The notes below the pieces were generated by a model, which made no database searches, was not told the DNA's origin, and was given only the letters and a program-made list of their open reading frames with translations. A stretch of 64,000 nt of DNA from Aminobacter niigataensis (GTDB lineage Bacteria; Pseudomonadota; Alphaproteobacteria; Rhizobiales; Rhizobiaceae), in NCBI RefSeq assembly GCF_014200015.1, contig NZ_JACHOT010000005.1:310001-374000 (forward strand). Direction: 5' to 3'. Positions within the stretch are counted from its first letter, which is position 1. Every line of letters starts with the position of its first letter. This document shows, in pieces, positions 8,881 through 18,401 of the stretch. The translations under genes and the position numbers were made by a program.

Positions 8881-9420
8881 TCAGGAGCCGGATCGCTTGA
8901 AGTAGGACTTGACGACCATACCGGCCACTTTCAGGGCGCTGATCTCGTTCGACTGGGAAGGCACGTCTGAAGCTTCACCTGACAGGCGGGCCTCCACATT
9001 CTTGACGAACTGCCCAATCAATACGTTCGCCGTCTCGGTGATGATGCCGGTCCGGCCGAACTGAGCAATAGGCCCCGCCAGTTGAATGTCTGCGTCGATG
9101 TTGACAAGAGTTGCGGATCCGGCCTCGCTGAGCCGGTAATCCATCACCAGCTTGGAGCGGCTGCCGCCCTTCTTATCTACACCGCGTCCTTCGGCGCGGC
9201 CAACGAAGCTGGCGGGATCCACAGTCACTTGGGCCTCGCCCTCGAAGGAAGCACCAAACGGGCCAAGCTTTATGCCAACCCGACCGGCGTAAAGGCCGTC
9301 CCCCTTGTTCTCAGTAAGCTCCGCGCCGGGCATGCAAGATGCAACGGCGGGAACGTCCTGGAACAATTCCCAGACTGCAGGAAGGGGTCGTGCCACTTCG
9401 AAGGATTGACTGATCTTCAT
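8881..9420 (-). CDS. CoxG-like SRPBCC-domain protein
   Basis: A 179-residue protein starting [13 protein letters not shown] with '[14 protein letters not shown]' at 27-40, the signature of the CoxG subfamily (carbon monoxide dehydrogenase subunit G) in the SRPBCC/START fold. The region '[12 protein letters not shown]'-like (here [19 protein letters not shown]) near 48-66 is also typical. In carboxydotrophs CoxG tethers the Mo-enzyme to the membrane; in other clusters its role is unclear. The C-terminal helix '[13 protein letters not shown]' may be the membrane contact. It lies 29 bases after hyuB in the same direction, separated from its presumed Mo-hydroxylase partner by the importer operon. 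Confidence 0.8.
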   Translation of the reverse strand: MKISQSFEVARPLPAVWELFQDVPAVASCMPGAELTENKGDGLYAGRVGIKLGPFGASFEGEAQVTVDPASFVGRAEGRGVDKKGGSRSKLVMDYRLSEAGSATLVNIDADIQLAGPIAQFGRTGIITETANVLIGQFVKNVEARLSGEASDVPSQSNEISALKVAGMVVKSYFKRSGS

Positions 9421-9449
9421 GCCTCACTCCCCTTGTCATGTGGACCAAA

Positions 9450-11345
9450 TCACGCCACCGGTCTTGCGTACCAGCCGGCATCCGGATCGGTCCATCCTTC
9501 CGGCCGGCTGATCTTTCCGGCGACCTTGAGATCGTCGAAATATTGCCCACGATCGAACATGGGGGGCGTGCCGCGCTCCTTCGCCAACTTGCCGCGCCGT
9601 GCCGCCGTAGCTGCCGCATCAGCCGCCCACTTGCGACCGGATCCTGCGAGCTCTACTCCGTAATCGTCCCGCGCCGACTCCGGCGACACGAGCCCGCACT
9701 GGACATCTTCGATCACTTTTTCGACCGGGCGCTGCAACGGATCGCCCCAGCCGCCACCGCCGGTCGTCACGATGGTGATCGAGGCACCAACCGGTACGGT
9801 AACAGTGTCGCACATCCCTGGATGGACCGTCTCGCTGCCGTCAGTTTCGCTGACCGATACTTGATAGCTGGCGCCAGCCTTGCCACCGTTGACACCGTAG
9901 CAGCCAAGCAGCGACCGGTCGGCGTTGGAGATCAGCCGACAGTCCTCCAGCATCTTGATGCGCTTGTCATAGCCGAAGCCGCCACGATGGTAGCCGGGGC
10001 CGCCCGATCCCTGCTTCAGGCCAAGCCGCTCGACCAGGATAGGATAGCGCGTCTCGGAAAACTCCGCCGGCAGGTTCTTCGAATTGGGCACGATATGGAC
10101 GACGTCCGAGCCATCGGCCCAGGGTCGGCCCGGACTGCCTCCGCCCAGCACCTCGCGGAAGAGGAAGAAGTCGTCCTGCTTGTTGCCGCCGGTGACGCCC
10201 CAGATACGGATCGTCTCGTGGTCCGCCGGCATCTTGCCCTCCGTCGCCTTGGAAAGGCACGCTGCAAATGAGCCAAGCGTACGCAGCATCAGAAAGAAAC
10301 GCATGCCCGTCGGCTTCCCGAAGGTCGGCGTGATCAGCGTCCCCTTTTCGGGGAACACCACGTCGATAACGTCGAGCACTCCTTCATTGGAGTCGATCTC
10401 CGCCGCCCGCTCGGGCGAAGAGGCCAACGAGCGCAGCGTTGGCGCCAACCATTTCCGGAAGTAGCGGCCTTCCATTTCGTCAAGCGACCAATTGATCGGG
10501 CCCTTCGCCTCAGGGTCCGTTCCGGTAAAGTCGAGGACGATCTTTTCCGGGGTCTTGATCATCTTGATGCGTAGGGCGTGCAGCCGGGATTCTTCGACAC
10601 CGTCCGCCTCGATGTAGTCTTCGAAATGATACTCGCCATCCTTGATGCGCGGGAGGATTTCGCGGCGGAAGACTTCTGCGGTGTTCTTCAAGATCTGGTC
10701 GAAAGCAGCTTCCAGCGTGTCGACACCATAACGCTCCGCAAGGGTAACAATGCGCCGGGAACCAAGCTTTGCTGCACCAATTTCGGCGTCAAGGTCGCCT
10801 GCCAGGTGATCCGACAAACGCGAATTGCGCACGATGATCTTGAATGCCGCCTCGTTGAGTTTGCCCCGGTCATAGAGCTTGATAGGCGGAATCAGGACGC
10901 CTTCCATCCAGCTGTCGGTGGCGTGCACTGGAAGACTGCCCGGCACAGCACCGCCGATGTCGTCGTGATGGCCGAACACCTGGCTGAAGCCGATGAGCCG
11001 TTCGCCGTGGAAAATCGGCACGGTCGTGCAGAGGTCAGGCACGTGTCCGATACCGCCGCAGGAATTGTACGGATCGTTCCAGAAGAAGACGTCACCAGGA
11101 TGGATGTTGTCGGCACCAAAATATTCGAACACCGGCTCGACAATCGCAGAATAGGACCGGCCTGTCAGCTTGCGGCCTTTGGCGTCGAACAGTGCAACAC
11201 GATAGTCGTGCTGGTCGCGGATCATCGGCGAGCGCGCCGTGCGCTCCACCGCCGCCTCGATTTCCAGTTCCGCGGCTCGGATGGTGCCGTGGATCACCTC
11301 GAGCTCGATCGGGCCGAGGGTCGTGCGCTTTGTCTTGTCAAGCAT
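9450..11345 (-). CDS. hyuB: Hydantoinase/oxoprolinase B subunit (HyuB family)
   Basis: A 631-residue HyuB-family protein. The N-terminal TLGPIELEVIHGTIRAA, 'IRDQHDYRVALFDAKGR' near 41-57, the 'PGDVFFWNDPYNSCGGIGHVPD' region near 77-98 and the glycine-rich 'GLKQGSGGPGYHRGGFGYD' near 443 are all family landmarks. With HyuA it forms an ATP-dependent cyclic-amide hydrolase, as in N-methylhydantoinase, 5-oxoprolinase and acetone or acetophenone carboxylases. It starts 15 bases after the hyuA stop codon. Ring opening of a hydantoin, dihydropyrimidine or barbiturate-like compound is the role that fits the surrounding genes. Confidence 0.88.
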   Translation of the reverse strand: MLDKTKRTTLGPIELEVIHGTIRAAELEIEAAVERTARSPMIRDQHDYRVALFDAKGRKLTGRSYSAIVEPVFEYFGADNIHPGDVFFWNDPYNSCGGIGHVPDLCTTVPIFHGERLIGFSQVFGHHDDIGGAVPGSLPVHATDSWMEGVLIPPIKLYDRGKLNEAAFKIIVRNSRLSDHLAGDLDAEIGAAKLGSRRIVTLAERYGVDTLEAAFDQILKNTAEVFRREILPRIKDGEYHFEDYIEADGVEESRLHALRIKMIKTPEKIVLDFTGTDPEAKGPINWSLDEMEGRYFRKWLAPTLRSLASSPERAAEIDSNEGVLDVIDVVFPEKGTLITPTFGKPTGMRFFLMLRTLGSFAACLSKATEGKMPADHETIRIWGVTGGNKQDDFFLFREVLGGGSPGRPWADGSDVVHIVPNSKNLPAEFSETRYPILVERLGLKQGSGGPGYHRGGFGYDKRIKMLEDCRLISNADRSLLGCYGVNGGKAGASYQVSVSETDGSETVHPGMCDTVTVPVGASITIVTTGGGGWGDPLQRPVEKVIEDVQCGLVSPESARDDYGVELAGSGRKWAADAAATAARRGKLAKERGTPPMFDRGQYFDDLKVAGKISRPEGWTDPDAGWYARPVA

Positions 11346-11360
11346 GGGGGTGTCCTCCGC

Positions 11361-13412
11361 TTAGGCGTTCTTGTCCAGAATAAGGTTACCGTAGACGTCG
11401 GCCCGCACGCTCCATTGCGCCGGCACGACAACGGTGGAGCCGTATTCCTCGACGATCACCGGACCGGCTATCTGCTGCCCGACGGCGAGTTCCGTCCGAT
11501 TGTAGAGAGGGCAGTCCACCCAGCCGGTGGCGCGCCAGTAAGCCATCCGGTAGCCGAATGGCTTGGCGGCATCGCGGGTCACCGTGTCCGGCTTGAGGTT
11601 TGGGCGATGCTGAATGCCGACCGCCTGGACCCGCAGATTGACCACCTCGACGTCCTGTTCGCCTTCGTAGTGAAAGCCGAAAGTCTGATCGTGAACGCGG
11701 TGGAAATCCTTGAACAGATGGGCAATCGCCGCCTCCCCACTGACATCGGAGGGAATATCGACCTGCACCTCATGCCCTTCTCCGAAATAGCGCACGTCGG
11801 CTATGCGGCGGATCTCAATCTTGTCCCTGGCGATACCTTCGGCCGAGATATCTGCAACACCGCCACGCACCAAATCATCCCAAGCGGCCAAGATCTCGGC
11901 AGGATCGGCAGTCGACTGCCGGCGCACCATCGTGCGTATGTAGTCGCGGCGCACGTCGGAGACATGCAAGCCGAAGGCGCAGAGATTGCCCGGGTTTGGC
12001 GGCGACACGATGGTGCGCACGTCGAGGAAGTCGGCCACTTCTGCGGCGAACAGCCCACCGGCGCCACCGAAGGCCACCATGGCGTAAGCACCCGGATCGC
12101 GGCCGCGGGTCGTCGTCACCTGGCGGATACCGAACACCTGGTTGACGGCAGCAATTTCGAGGGCGCCGGCGGCGACCTCTTCTGCCGACATGCCGAACTC
12201 AGCGCCCAGTTTCCTGTAGGCCTCACGTGCCGCATCGGCATCGAGCTTGATCGCCCCACCGATCAGCGCCGCCGGCAAGCGCCCGAGTGAAATCGCAGCA
12301 TCGGTCACGGTCGGCTTTGTGCCGCCCTTGCCGTAGCAAATCGGGCCCGGGTCCGCGCCAGCACTCTTCGGTCCAACCTTCAATTGGCCATAGGGATCGA
12401 CCCAGGCAATCGAACCGCCGCCGGAACCGACGGTGACGATGTCGAGCATCGGCGTCTTGACCGGATAGCTCTCAACCATCGAGGCCGAGGTATACATGGG
12501 AGTGTAGTTCTCGATGATCGCGACATCGGTCGAGGTGCCGCCGACATCGACCGTGAGGATGTCCTTGTAGCCTGCGAGATGCGCCATGTGGATCGAGCCA
12601 AGGATACCGGCCGCTGGCCCCGAAAGCAGCATCGTCACTGGCTTCTCGCCGGCCGTGGAGTGCTTCACCACGCCGCCGTTCGACTGCATGATCAGAAACG
12701 GAATATCGCCCGACTGCGAGCGAATGCGATCGGCCGCATTCTGCAGGTAAGTCTTGCAATAGGGTTTCACCAGCACATCGATGAGTGTCGTCATGGCGCG
12801 TTCGTATTCGCGGTATTCGGGCAGCACCACCGACGACAACGAGAAGAAGACATCGGGAAAATGCTCCTTGATCAGCGCGCCGATGCGCTGCTCGTGAGCG
12901 TCGTTGGCGTAGGCATGCAGTAGGCAAACGCCAATGCAAGTCACTCCGTCCTCAATCAACTCGCGCACGGCCTCCAGCGTCTCGGCTTCGTCGAGAGCTT
13001 CCAACTCCTCGCCCGAAAAGTTCATGCGACCGCCGACTTCGCGGACCAGATGAAGCGGCACCAGACGCGGCGGCTTGACCCAGAAGAAGGAGTTTCCATA
13101 GCCGTCGGGAACCGACTGGCGGGCGATCTCGATCATGTGACGGAACCCGCGCGTCACGATCAGCCCCAGTCCGTCAAACTTATGCTCGAGCACGGCATTG
13201 GTCGCCACCGTCGAACCATGCAGCAGCATCTGCAGGTCTTCGTGCTTGGACCCTGTTTCCTCGAGGACGCGACGGACGCCGTTCAGCAGACCGACACTCG
13301 GATCGGCCGGCGTCGAAGGCGTTTTCACCGCAGTGATTTGCCCCGTCGCTTCGTTGATCGCAACCACATCGGTAAAGGTACCGCCCGTGTCGATAGCAAT
13401 TCGCAGGCCCAT
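11361..13412 (-). CDS. hyuA: Hydantoinase/oxoprolinase A subunit (HyuA family), ATP-binding
   Basis: A 683-residue HyuA-family ATPase subunit. It has the two phosphate-binding motifs of the actin/hexokinase-like fold: AIDTGGTFTDVV (about 5-16) and TVDVGGTSTDVAI (about 287-299). The family block 'GGDP/ARDPGAYAMVAFGGAG' is near 436-453. The start at 13412 is preferred to an upstream ATG because GGAGG lies 8 bases before it and MGLRIAIDTGG is the normal N-terminus. It is the first gene of a leftward run hyuA-hyuB-coxG-gfa-MoCF. A candidate operator lies 27 bases upstream of the start codon. Confidence 0.9.
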   Translation of the reverse strand: MGLRIAIDTGGTFTDVVAINEATGQITAVKTPSTPADPSVGLLNGVRRVLEETGSKHEDLQMLLHGSTVATNAVLEHKFDGLGLIVTRGFRHMIEIARQSVPDGYGNSFFWVKPPRLVPLHLVREVGGRMNFSGEELEALDEAETLEAVRELIEDGVTCIGVCLLHAYANDAHEQRIGALIKEHFPDVFFSLSSVVLPEYREYERAMTTLIDVLVKPYCKTYLQNAADRIRSQSGDIPFLIMQSNGGVVKHSTAGEKPVTMLLSGPAAGILGSIHMAHLAGYKDILTVDVGGTSTDVAIIENYTPMYTSASMVESYPVKTPMLDIVTVGSGGGSIAWVDPYGQLKVGPKSAGADPGPICYGKGGTKPTVTDAAISLGRLPAALIGGAIKLDADAAREAYRKLGAEFGMSAEEVAAGALEIAAVNQVFGIRQVTTTRGRDPGAYAMVAFGGAGGLFAAEVADFLDVRTIVSPPNPGNLCAFGLHVSDVRRDYIRTMVRRQSTADPAEILAAWDDLVRGGVADISAEGIARDKIEIRRIADVRYFGEGHEVQVDIPSDVSGEAAIAHLFKDFHRVHDQTFGFHYEGEQDVEVVNLRVQAVGIQHRPNLKPDTVTRDAAKPFGYRMAYWRATGWVDCPLYNRTELAVGQQIAGPVIVEEYGSTVVVPAQWSVRADVYGNLILDKNA

Positions 13413-13438
13413 TTGGTTCTCCTCCGTATCCATATAAT

Positions 13439-13451
13439 AGATATTGCATTC
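13439..13451 (-). promoter_or_regulatory. Candidate operator A of the catabolic regulon (hyuA promoter)
   Basis: On the minus strand the site reads GAATGCAATATCT. It matches the motif found at three other control regions of the cluster (consensus GGATGCRATATCY). It lies 27 bases before the hyuA start, in an AT-rich tract. Looser related strings, GGATATTATC (13501-13510) and GGATATAGCG (13521-13530), follow in the same gap. Confidence 0.5.
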
Positions 13452-13604
13452 ATATGTTGCAGAAAGCGACCCTCAGATCAAGCGACTTTCACCAGAATAT
13501 GGATATTATCGCTTCTATTCGGATATAGCGTATTGGGGTGTCGAAAGGGGCTTTCAGGCGGTTATGCCAACAAACACGCGCGACCGGCCTGCAACAAAGT
13601 CCGG

Positions 13605-14549
13605 CTACCGCCGCTCTTCCCGCAGATATGGCTGTCCGAGCCCGCGAGGCTCATCAAATCGCCTTTCCGTAGACTTGTTCAGGTTCGCGTAGACCATCAC
13701 CGCTAGGGTGACGATGTAAGGCGCCATCAGCATGAAGTACTGCGGCACCTGCAGGCCAACGGCCGCAACGCGCGGGATCAACGCCTCGATACCGCCAAAC
13801 AAGACGGCGCCGGCGAGTGCCCGCCATGGCTGCCAACGTGCAAAAATCACCAGCGCGACCGCGATCCACCCACGACCGCCTGACATGCCTTCTACCCACA
13901 TCTTGGCAACCCCGACCGAGAGATAGGCCCCTGCCAGGCCGACGATCGCTGCGCCCGCGATGATCGCGCCATAGCGGTAGATCGTGACGCTCGTCCCTGC
14001 GGCATCAGCTGCTTCGGGGGCGTCACCGACGGCTCGCAGCCGGAGCCCAACCATCGTATGCGAAAGCAGATATGCTACAGCGAAGAAGATCGGCAACGTC
14101 AAATATACCAGCATGTCCTGACGGAACAGGATCGGACCAAGTACAGGAATGTCGGCGAGCGGGCCGAGCGGAATCCGATCGAGACCGGCGATAGGTCGAT
14201 TGGTCCATCCCTGCTGGGTTCCAATCAATCCGGTCAGACCTTGCGCCAGAAAAACCATGACCAGGCCGGCCACCACCTGATTTGCTCTCAGCGTCACCGC
14301 CATCAGCGCGAACACCAGTGACAAAGCCGCCGCCGCCAATGCGCCCACCGCGAACGCTACCAACGAATGGTCACCTATCACCACGGAGGCCCCCGCCGCC
14401 GCTAGCGCGCCCATAAGCAAGTACCCCTCGGCGCCTAACGAAAGGACGCCGGATTTCTCGGTGACGATCAGACCCAGTGCGGCCAGTGCGAAGGGTACGG
14501 CAAACGCAGGAACGTTGGCTGCCCAGTTGATGAAGAAGTCAACCATCAC
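13605..14549 (-). CDS. BMP-type (nucleoside-like) ABC transporter permease 2
   Basis: A 314-residue membrane protein with about nine hydrophobic segments. The features 'GLIVTEKSGVLSLGAEGYLLMGA' (about 26-48) and 'GMSGGRGWIAVALVIFARWQP' (about 222-242) define the YufQ/NupQ branch of the branched-chain-like permeases that partner with BMP lipoproteins. These systems import purine or pyrimidine nucleosides and related bases. It overlaps the other permease gene by 4 bases and ends the 11.5-kb Mo-hydroxylase/Rieske/importer run. Confidence 0.85.
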   Translation of the reverse strand: MMVDFFINWAANVPAFAVPFALAALGLIVTEKSGVLSLGAEGYLLMGALAAAGASVVIGDHSLVAFAVGALAAAALSLVFALMAVTLRANQVVAGLVMVFLAQGLTGLIGTQQGWTNRPIAGLDRIPLGPLADIPVLGPILFRQDMLVYLTLPIFFAVAYLLSHTMVGLRLRAVGDAPEAADAAGTSVTIYRYGAIIAGAAIVGLAGAYLSVGVAKMWVEGMSGGRGWIAVALVIFARWQPWRALAGAVLFGGIEALIPRVAAVGLQVPQYFMLMAPYIVTLAVMVYANLNKSTERRFDEPRGLGQPYLREERR

Positions 14550-15685
14550 GATCCCCTGTGAATGCGGCGAATGCGATAGCGTATGAAGAATTCAGACGCC
14601 GCGACGCAGATTACCACCACGGCCTGAACGAGTTGGACGACCGAACCGGGGATTTGATAGAAGACCTGAAGGCTTTGGCTGGCGATGAACAATGTCGCCA
14701 CGCATAGTGCCACCAACACGGCGCCAAGCGGATTGTTGCGCGCGAGGAATGCGATCAAAATCCCCGAGAAGCCGTAGCCAACAAAAAAACCTTGCGTCAT
14801 GCGGTATTCGACACCAGCGCTGATGGCAAAACCTGCGACGCCTGCGAGCGCACCTGACAGAAGTGCGGCACCCATCGTGACTGCGATGACCGGCAGACCC
14901 ATCGCCGCAGCCATGCGTGGATTGGCCTGGACGACGCGGGTGAAATAGCCGTAACGACTGACGTTCAGCAGCCACCAGATCACTGCGGTCAAGATTAGCG
15001 CCAATGGCAATGCATAGGTGAGGCTCTCCCACCCTACCGTCGCCAGCCGCTCAACCGCCTCGTATTGCTCCGAATTCGGAAAGCCGCTCTTGGGATCTTT
15101 CCAGGAACCATAGAGAAGGTGCAACAAAAGGTTGAATGCCACGTAGTTGAGCAACAGCGTCGAAATGATCTCGTTGACGCCGTGCCTGATGCGCAGCAGC
15201 GCAGGTATCAGCATCCAAAGCATGCCACCCAAAGCCGCAGCGATGAACATCGTTGCGACACGTAGCGGCGCAGGGCCGATATTACCAATGGCTACCCCTG
15301 TTGCTGCAATCGAACCGAGGATCATCTGCCCCTCGATACCAATATTCCAGAAGCGCACCCGGAACGCCACGGCTGCAGCCAGCCCGACGATGAGCAGCGG
15401 CGCAGCTTGTGTCAGCACATCCGACAGGCTGCGCGGCGTAGAAAAGATCGAAAAGATGAACTCGTTGGCGAGGTCGGAGAAGCCGACGCCGGACGCAACG
15501 AGGATCAGAGCGGCAATGAAAAGTCCTGCGCCGACACCACCAGCCAGCGCTACCACCTGATACCAGGCCGACGCATGCTGGCGAACTTCAAGATTGAAGC
15601 GGCCGAAGCCTTGCCGTTTGGCCCGCAATTCGGAGTTGTTAACGGCCGGAAGCGCGGCCGGAATGTTGTGATCAATGTCAGTCAT
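14546..15685 (-). CDS. BMP-type (nucleoside-like) ABC transporter permease 1
   Basis: A 379-residue membrane protein of the YufP/NupP type. The conserved 'AAAVAFRVRFWNIGIEGQMILGSIAATG' region is near 106-133 and 'IRHGVNEIISTLLLNYVAFNLL' near 166-187. The start at 15685 (MTDIDHN) is chosen over a longer reading because the longer one lies inside the upstream ATPase gene; the chosen start overlaps that gene by 8 bases. It forms the translocation channel with the 13,605-14,549 permease. Confidence 0.85.
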   Translation of the reverse strand: MTDIDHNIPAALPAVNNSELRAKRQGFGRFNLEVRQHASAWYQVVALAGGVGAGLFIAALILVASGVGFSDLANEFIFSIFSTPRSLSDVLTQAAPLLIVGLAAAVAFRVRFWNIGIEGQMILGSIAATGVAIGNIGPAPLRVATMFIAAALGGMLWMLIPALLRIRHGVNEIISTLLLNYVAFNLLLHLLYGSWKDPKSGFPNSEQYEAVERLATVGWESLTYALPLALILTAVIWWLLNVSRYGYFTRVVQANPRMAAAMGLPVIAVTMGAALLSGALAGVAGFAISAGVEYRMTQGFFVGYGFSGILIAFLARNNPLGAVLVALCVATLFIASQSLQVFYQIPGSVVQLVQAVVVICVAASEFFIRYRIRRIHRGS

Positions 15686-17177
15686 GGTGCACCATCGCCA
15701 TTCCCACCGCCTGACGGTCGACTGGCGCGGCAAATTCCCGGACAATCCTTCCGCGGCTCATCACCCCGATGCGGTCCGCCAGGAGCAAGATTTCGTCGAG
15801 GTCCTCGCTGATCAGCAAAACGGCCGCGCCGTTGTCGCGCGCATCGCACAATCTCCGGTGAACCGCCGCTGTGGCGCGCACATCGAGGCCACGGCTTGGA
15901 CTGTGCACGACGACAACCTGAGGCTGCGTTGCGAATTCTCGCGCGATGACCAGCTTTTGGGCATTTCCGCCAGACAGCAGGGCCGTCTTCTGACGCGGCC
16001 CCTGAACGCCGTTGACTTCGAATGCGGCCACTGCTGCAGCGGTTGCGGCTTGCGCGGTACGACCGTCGACCCGTGCCCAACCGCCGAACCGATGCGAACG
16101 AATGCCGTGAACTGCGTAGTTGTCGGTGACAGAAAGGTCGCCGGCAAGTGCATATGCCTGGCGATCGGCGGGTATCGAAACGACCCCGAGCTCGCGGCGG
16201 CGACGGGCGCCGTCTCCACCGATCTCGCCGACCCCGTCAAATTCGATACTGCCTGCCGCAGGGCGAAGCACGCCCATCAATATCTCGGCGAGCTCGGACT
16301 GTCCGTTGCCGCCGACACCCGCGATGCCGTAGATTTCGCCCCGGCGCAATTCGAAGCTTGCATCGGCGAGCGCGCGGTGGCCGTCGGCGCGCAAGCCGGC
16401 AACACCCGTGAGTTTCAAGATTGGCGCGCCCGGCGCTGCGGCCGGCTTGCGCACCTCTGTCTGGACTTCGCCGACAATCAAAGCTGTCAGGTCGGCAATC
16501 GAGCGCGACTTCGGATCGACAGAAGCGACGGTGCGGCCGCCGCGCATGACAGTCACGCGGTCGGCAAAACGCTGCACTTCTGCCAGTTTGTGGGTCACCA
16601 GGACGACCGCAGCCCCCCGAGCGGCCAGTTGCCGTATCACCCCGAGCAATGCCTCGGCTTCCTTGTCCGTCAGCACCGCGCTTGGCTCGTCGAGGATGAG
16701 GATGCGCGCGCCCTCTACCAGCACCTTGAGAATCTCCACCCGCTGCTGTTCGGCGACCGAAAGCGCGCCGACAGGACGCTTCAGGTCGACCTCGAATCCG
16801 ATTGCTGCGCTTTGGCGTCGGATCGATGCCTCGACATCGGCAATGCTCTTGCCATAACGCCCCTTCCCACATGCAAGAAGCACGTTCTCAAGCGCACTAA
16901 ACGCCTTCACCAGCTTGTAGTGCTGATGCACCATGCCGATGCCCAGCCGCTTGGCGGCAATCGGGCCGTCGATCAGAACGTCGCGACCTTCGATGCAGAT
17001 GCGTCCTTCGTCCGGTTGGTAGAGGCCGGCAGCGACATTCATCAGCGATGACTTGCCGGCTCCGTTTTCACCCAACAAGGCGTGAACCTCGCCGGCGGCG
17101 ACCGTCAACGAAGCGGCTGACAGCGCATGGAAGCCATCGAAGGACTTTGACACGCCGGAGAGTTCCATCGCCATCAT
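15678..17177 (-). CDS. BMP-type ABC transporter duplicated ATPase (YufO/NupO type)
   Basis: A 499-residue protein with two ABC ATPase domains in tandem. Domain 1 has Walker A GENGAGKSS at about 36-44, signature LSVAEQQRVEI near 138-148 and ILDEPSAVL near 161. Domain 2 has the degenerate nucleotide loop 'GVGGNGQSEL' and signature LSGGNAQKLVIAREF. This layout, with the second P-loop altered, is standard for sugar/nucleoside importers. MSRGRIVREFAAPVDRQAV near the end matches the family tail. It sits between the binding protein and the permeases. Confidence 0.88.
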   Translation of the reverse strand: MMAMELSGVSKSFDGFHALSAASLTVAAGEVHALLGENGAGKSSLMNVAAGLYQPDEGRICIEGRDVLIDGPIAAKRLGIGMVHQHYKLVKAFSALENVLLACGKGRYGKSIADVEASIRRQSAAIGFEVDLKRPVGALSVAEQQRVEILKVLVEGARILILDEPSAVLTDKEAEALLGVIRQLAARGAAVVLVTHKLAEVQRFADRVTVMRGGRTVASVDPKSRSIADLTALIVGEVQTEVRKPAAAPGAPILKLTGVAGLRADGHRALADASFELRRGEIYGIAGVGGNGQSELAEILMGVLRPAAGSIEFDGVGEIGGDGARRRRELGVVSIPADRQAYALAGDLSVTDNYAVHGIRSHRFGGWARVDGRTAQAATAAAVAAFEVNGVQGPRQKTALLSGGNAQKLVIAREFATQPQVVVVHSPSRGLDVRATAAVHRRLCDARDNGAAVLLISEDLDEILLLADRIGVMSRGRIVREFAAPVDRQAVGMAMVHHD

Positions 17178-17240
17178 GATTGCAACCTCGATACAACGAC
17201 TTCAGAGGAGAGCCGCGGCGCTGACCGCCGCGGCTGCGCT

Positions 17241-18329
17241 TCACTGCTGGCTGACAACTCCCGGCACATACCAGTCCATCGCCCAGAGGTCGGCGTCGCT
17301 CAGGACGGCACCGGCGGGAACACGTTCCTTGCCGTCGCGGTCTTTGAGCGGTCCGGCGTAGACCTGCAGCTTGCCATCGACGATGGCCTGGCGGGCGGCC
17401 ACGACCTTGTCGGCCACCGCCTGTGCCACCGCATCGCCGCAGCAAGAGACATCGGTCCCGCCTTCCTTGATCGACAGGAACGCGCCGTAGGGGCCAGGCT
17501 CCCAATTACCGGCTTCGATCTTCTTGATTTCTGGGACCAGGAAGCGGTCCCACACCCAGACGGAGGAACACTGCGTCGCCTTCGGCGCGAATTCCGCCAG
17601 GTCGCGATGGTGGCCGGTGCTGTAGATGCCCTTTTCCTGCGCCACAAGTTGCACCGCAGGCGTGTCGACATGCTGGCCGATGACGTCGATGCCTTGCTCG
17701 GTAAGCGCTTCAGCGGCGGCACGCTCCTTGACCGGATCGTTCCAGGCGCCTGTAAAGACCACGGTCACCGTCGCATTCGGATTGACCTGGCGGGCACCCA
17801 TTGCATATGCGTTGACCGTCCAGTTCACCAGGCCGAAGGGATTGGCCGCAACGAAGCCCAGCTTCCCGCTCTTCGATGCACCGGCCGCCGCCATGCCGCA
17901 CAGATACTGGCTCTCGTAAGTTCGACCGTAGAAGCTTTCGAGGTTCGGACCGTTGGTTGTTCCTGCCGGATTCAAGAAGGCGACTTCAGGGTATTTCGCC
18001 GCGAGTTCCTTGAACGTATCGGAATAGCCAAAGGCCGAGCCGATGATGACGTTGTAGCCACGCTGGATCAGCAGCTCGACTGCTGGACGGACCGCGGTAG
18101 CGTTCTCCGGTACATTTTCGATGACGGGAATGGAGACGCCCATCTCCTTCTCCATTCGCTGTCGCGCCTCGTCCAACGCTTGCGACCAGCCGCCATCGTT
18201 CTTGTTCGTGAAAATGACCAGCGCGATTTTCGCAGGGCCGGAAAGCTTGAAGGCAGCGTCTGCCATCGAGGTTGCGGCCGCCAAAGCAACGGCACCCAAA
18301 GTAAGCGATTTGCAATATCTTCCAACCAT
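17241..18329 (-). CDS. BMP-family ABC transporter substrate-binding protein
   Basis: A 362-residue BMP-domain (PnrA-like) binding protein with a signal sequence (about 1-26, cleavage near MADA-AF). 'IALVIFTNKNDGGWSQALDEAR' near 36-57, 'GYNVIIGSAFGYSDTF' near 93-108 and 'GKLGFVAANPFGLVNWTVNAYAMGA' near 149-173 are family landmarks. BMP proteins bind nucleosides, nucleobases or similar ligands. The start at 18329 directly follows GGAGGATCC, so the ATG 12 bases upstream was rejected. It lacks an obvious lipobox cysteine, so it is probably soluble in the periplasm. The ligand here is not known. Confidence 0.87.
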   Translation of the reverse strand: MVGRYCKSLTLGAVALAAATSMADAAFKLSGPAKIALVIFTNKNDGGWSQALDEARQRMEKEMGVSIPVIENVPENATAVRPAVELLIQRGYNVIIGSAFGYSDTFKELAAKYPEVAFLNPAGTTNGPNLESFYGRTYESQYLCGMAAAGASKSGKLGFVAANPFGLVNWTVNAYAMGARQVNPNATVTVVFTGAWNDPVKERAAAEALTEQGIDVIGQHVDTPAVQLVAQEKGIYSTGHHRDLAEFAPKATQCSSVWVWDRFLVPEIKKIEAGNWEPGPYGAFLSIKEGGTDVSCCGDAVAQAVADKVVAARQAIVDGKLQVYAGPLKDRDGKERVPAGAVLSDADLWAMDWYVPGVVSQQ

Positions 18330-18401
18330 CGGATCCTCCATCAGACCGATTGAACAAAACTTGACTTGTTTGGGATGCGCCGCCCTGCGAGCGCGCGGAA
18401 C

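Noticed and set aside
10578-12290. A 570-codon plus-strand frame across hyuA and hyuB
   Set aside because: It crosses two well-identified genes and matches nothing; codon shadow.
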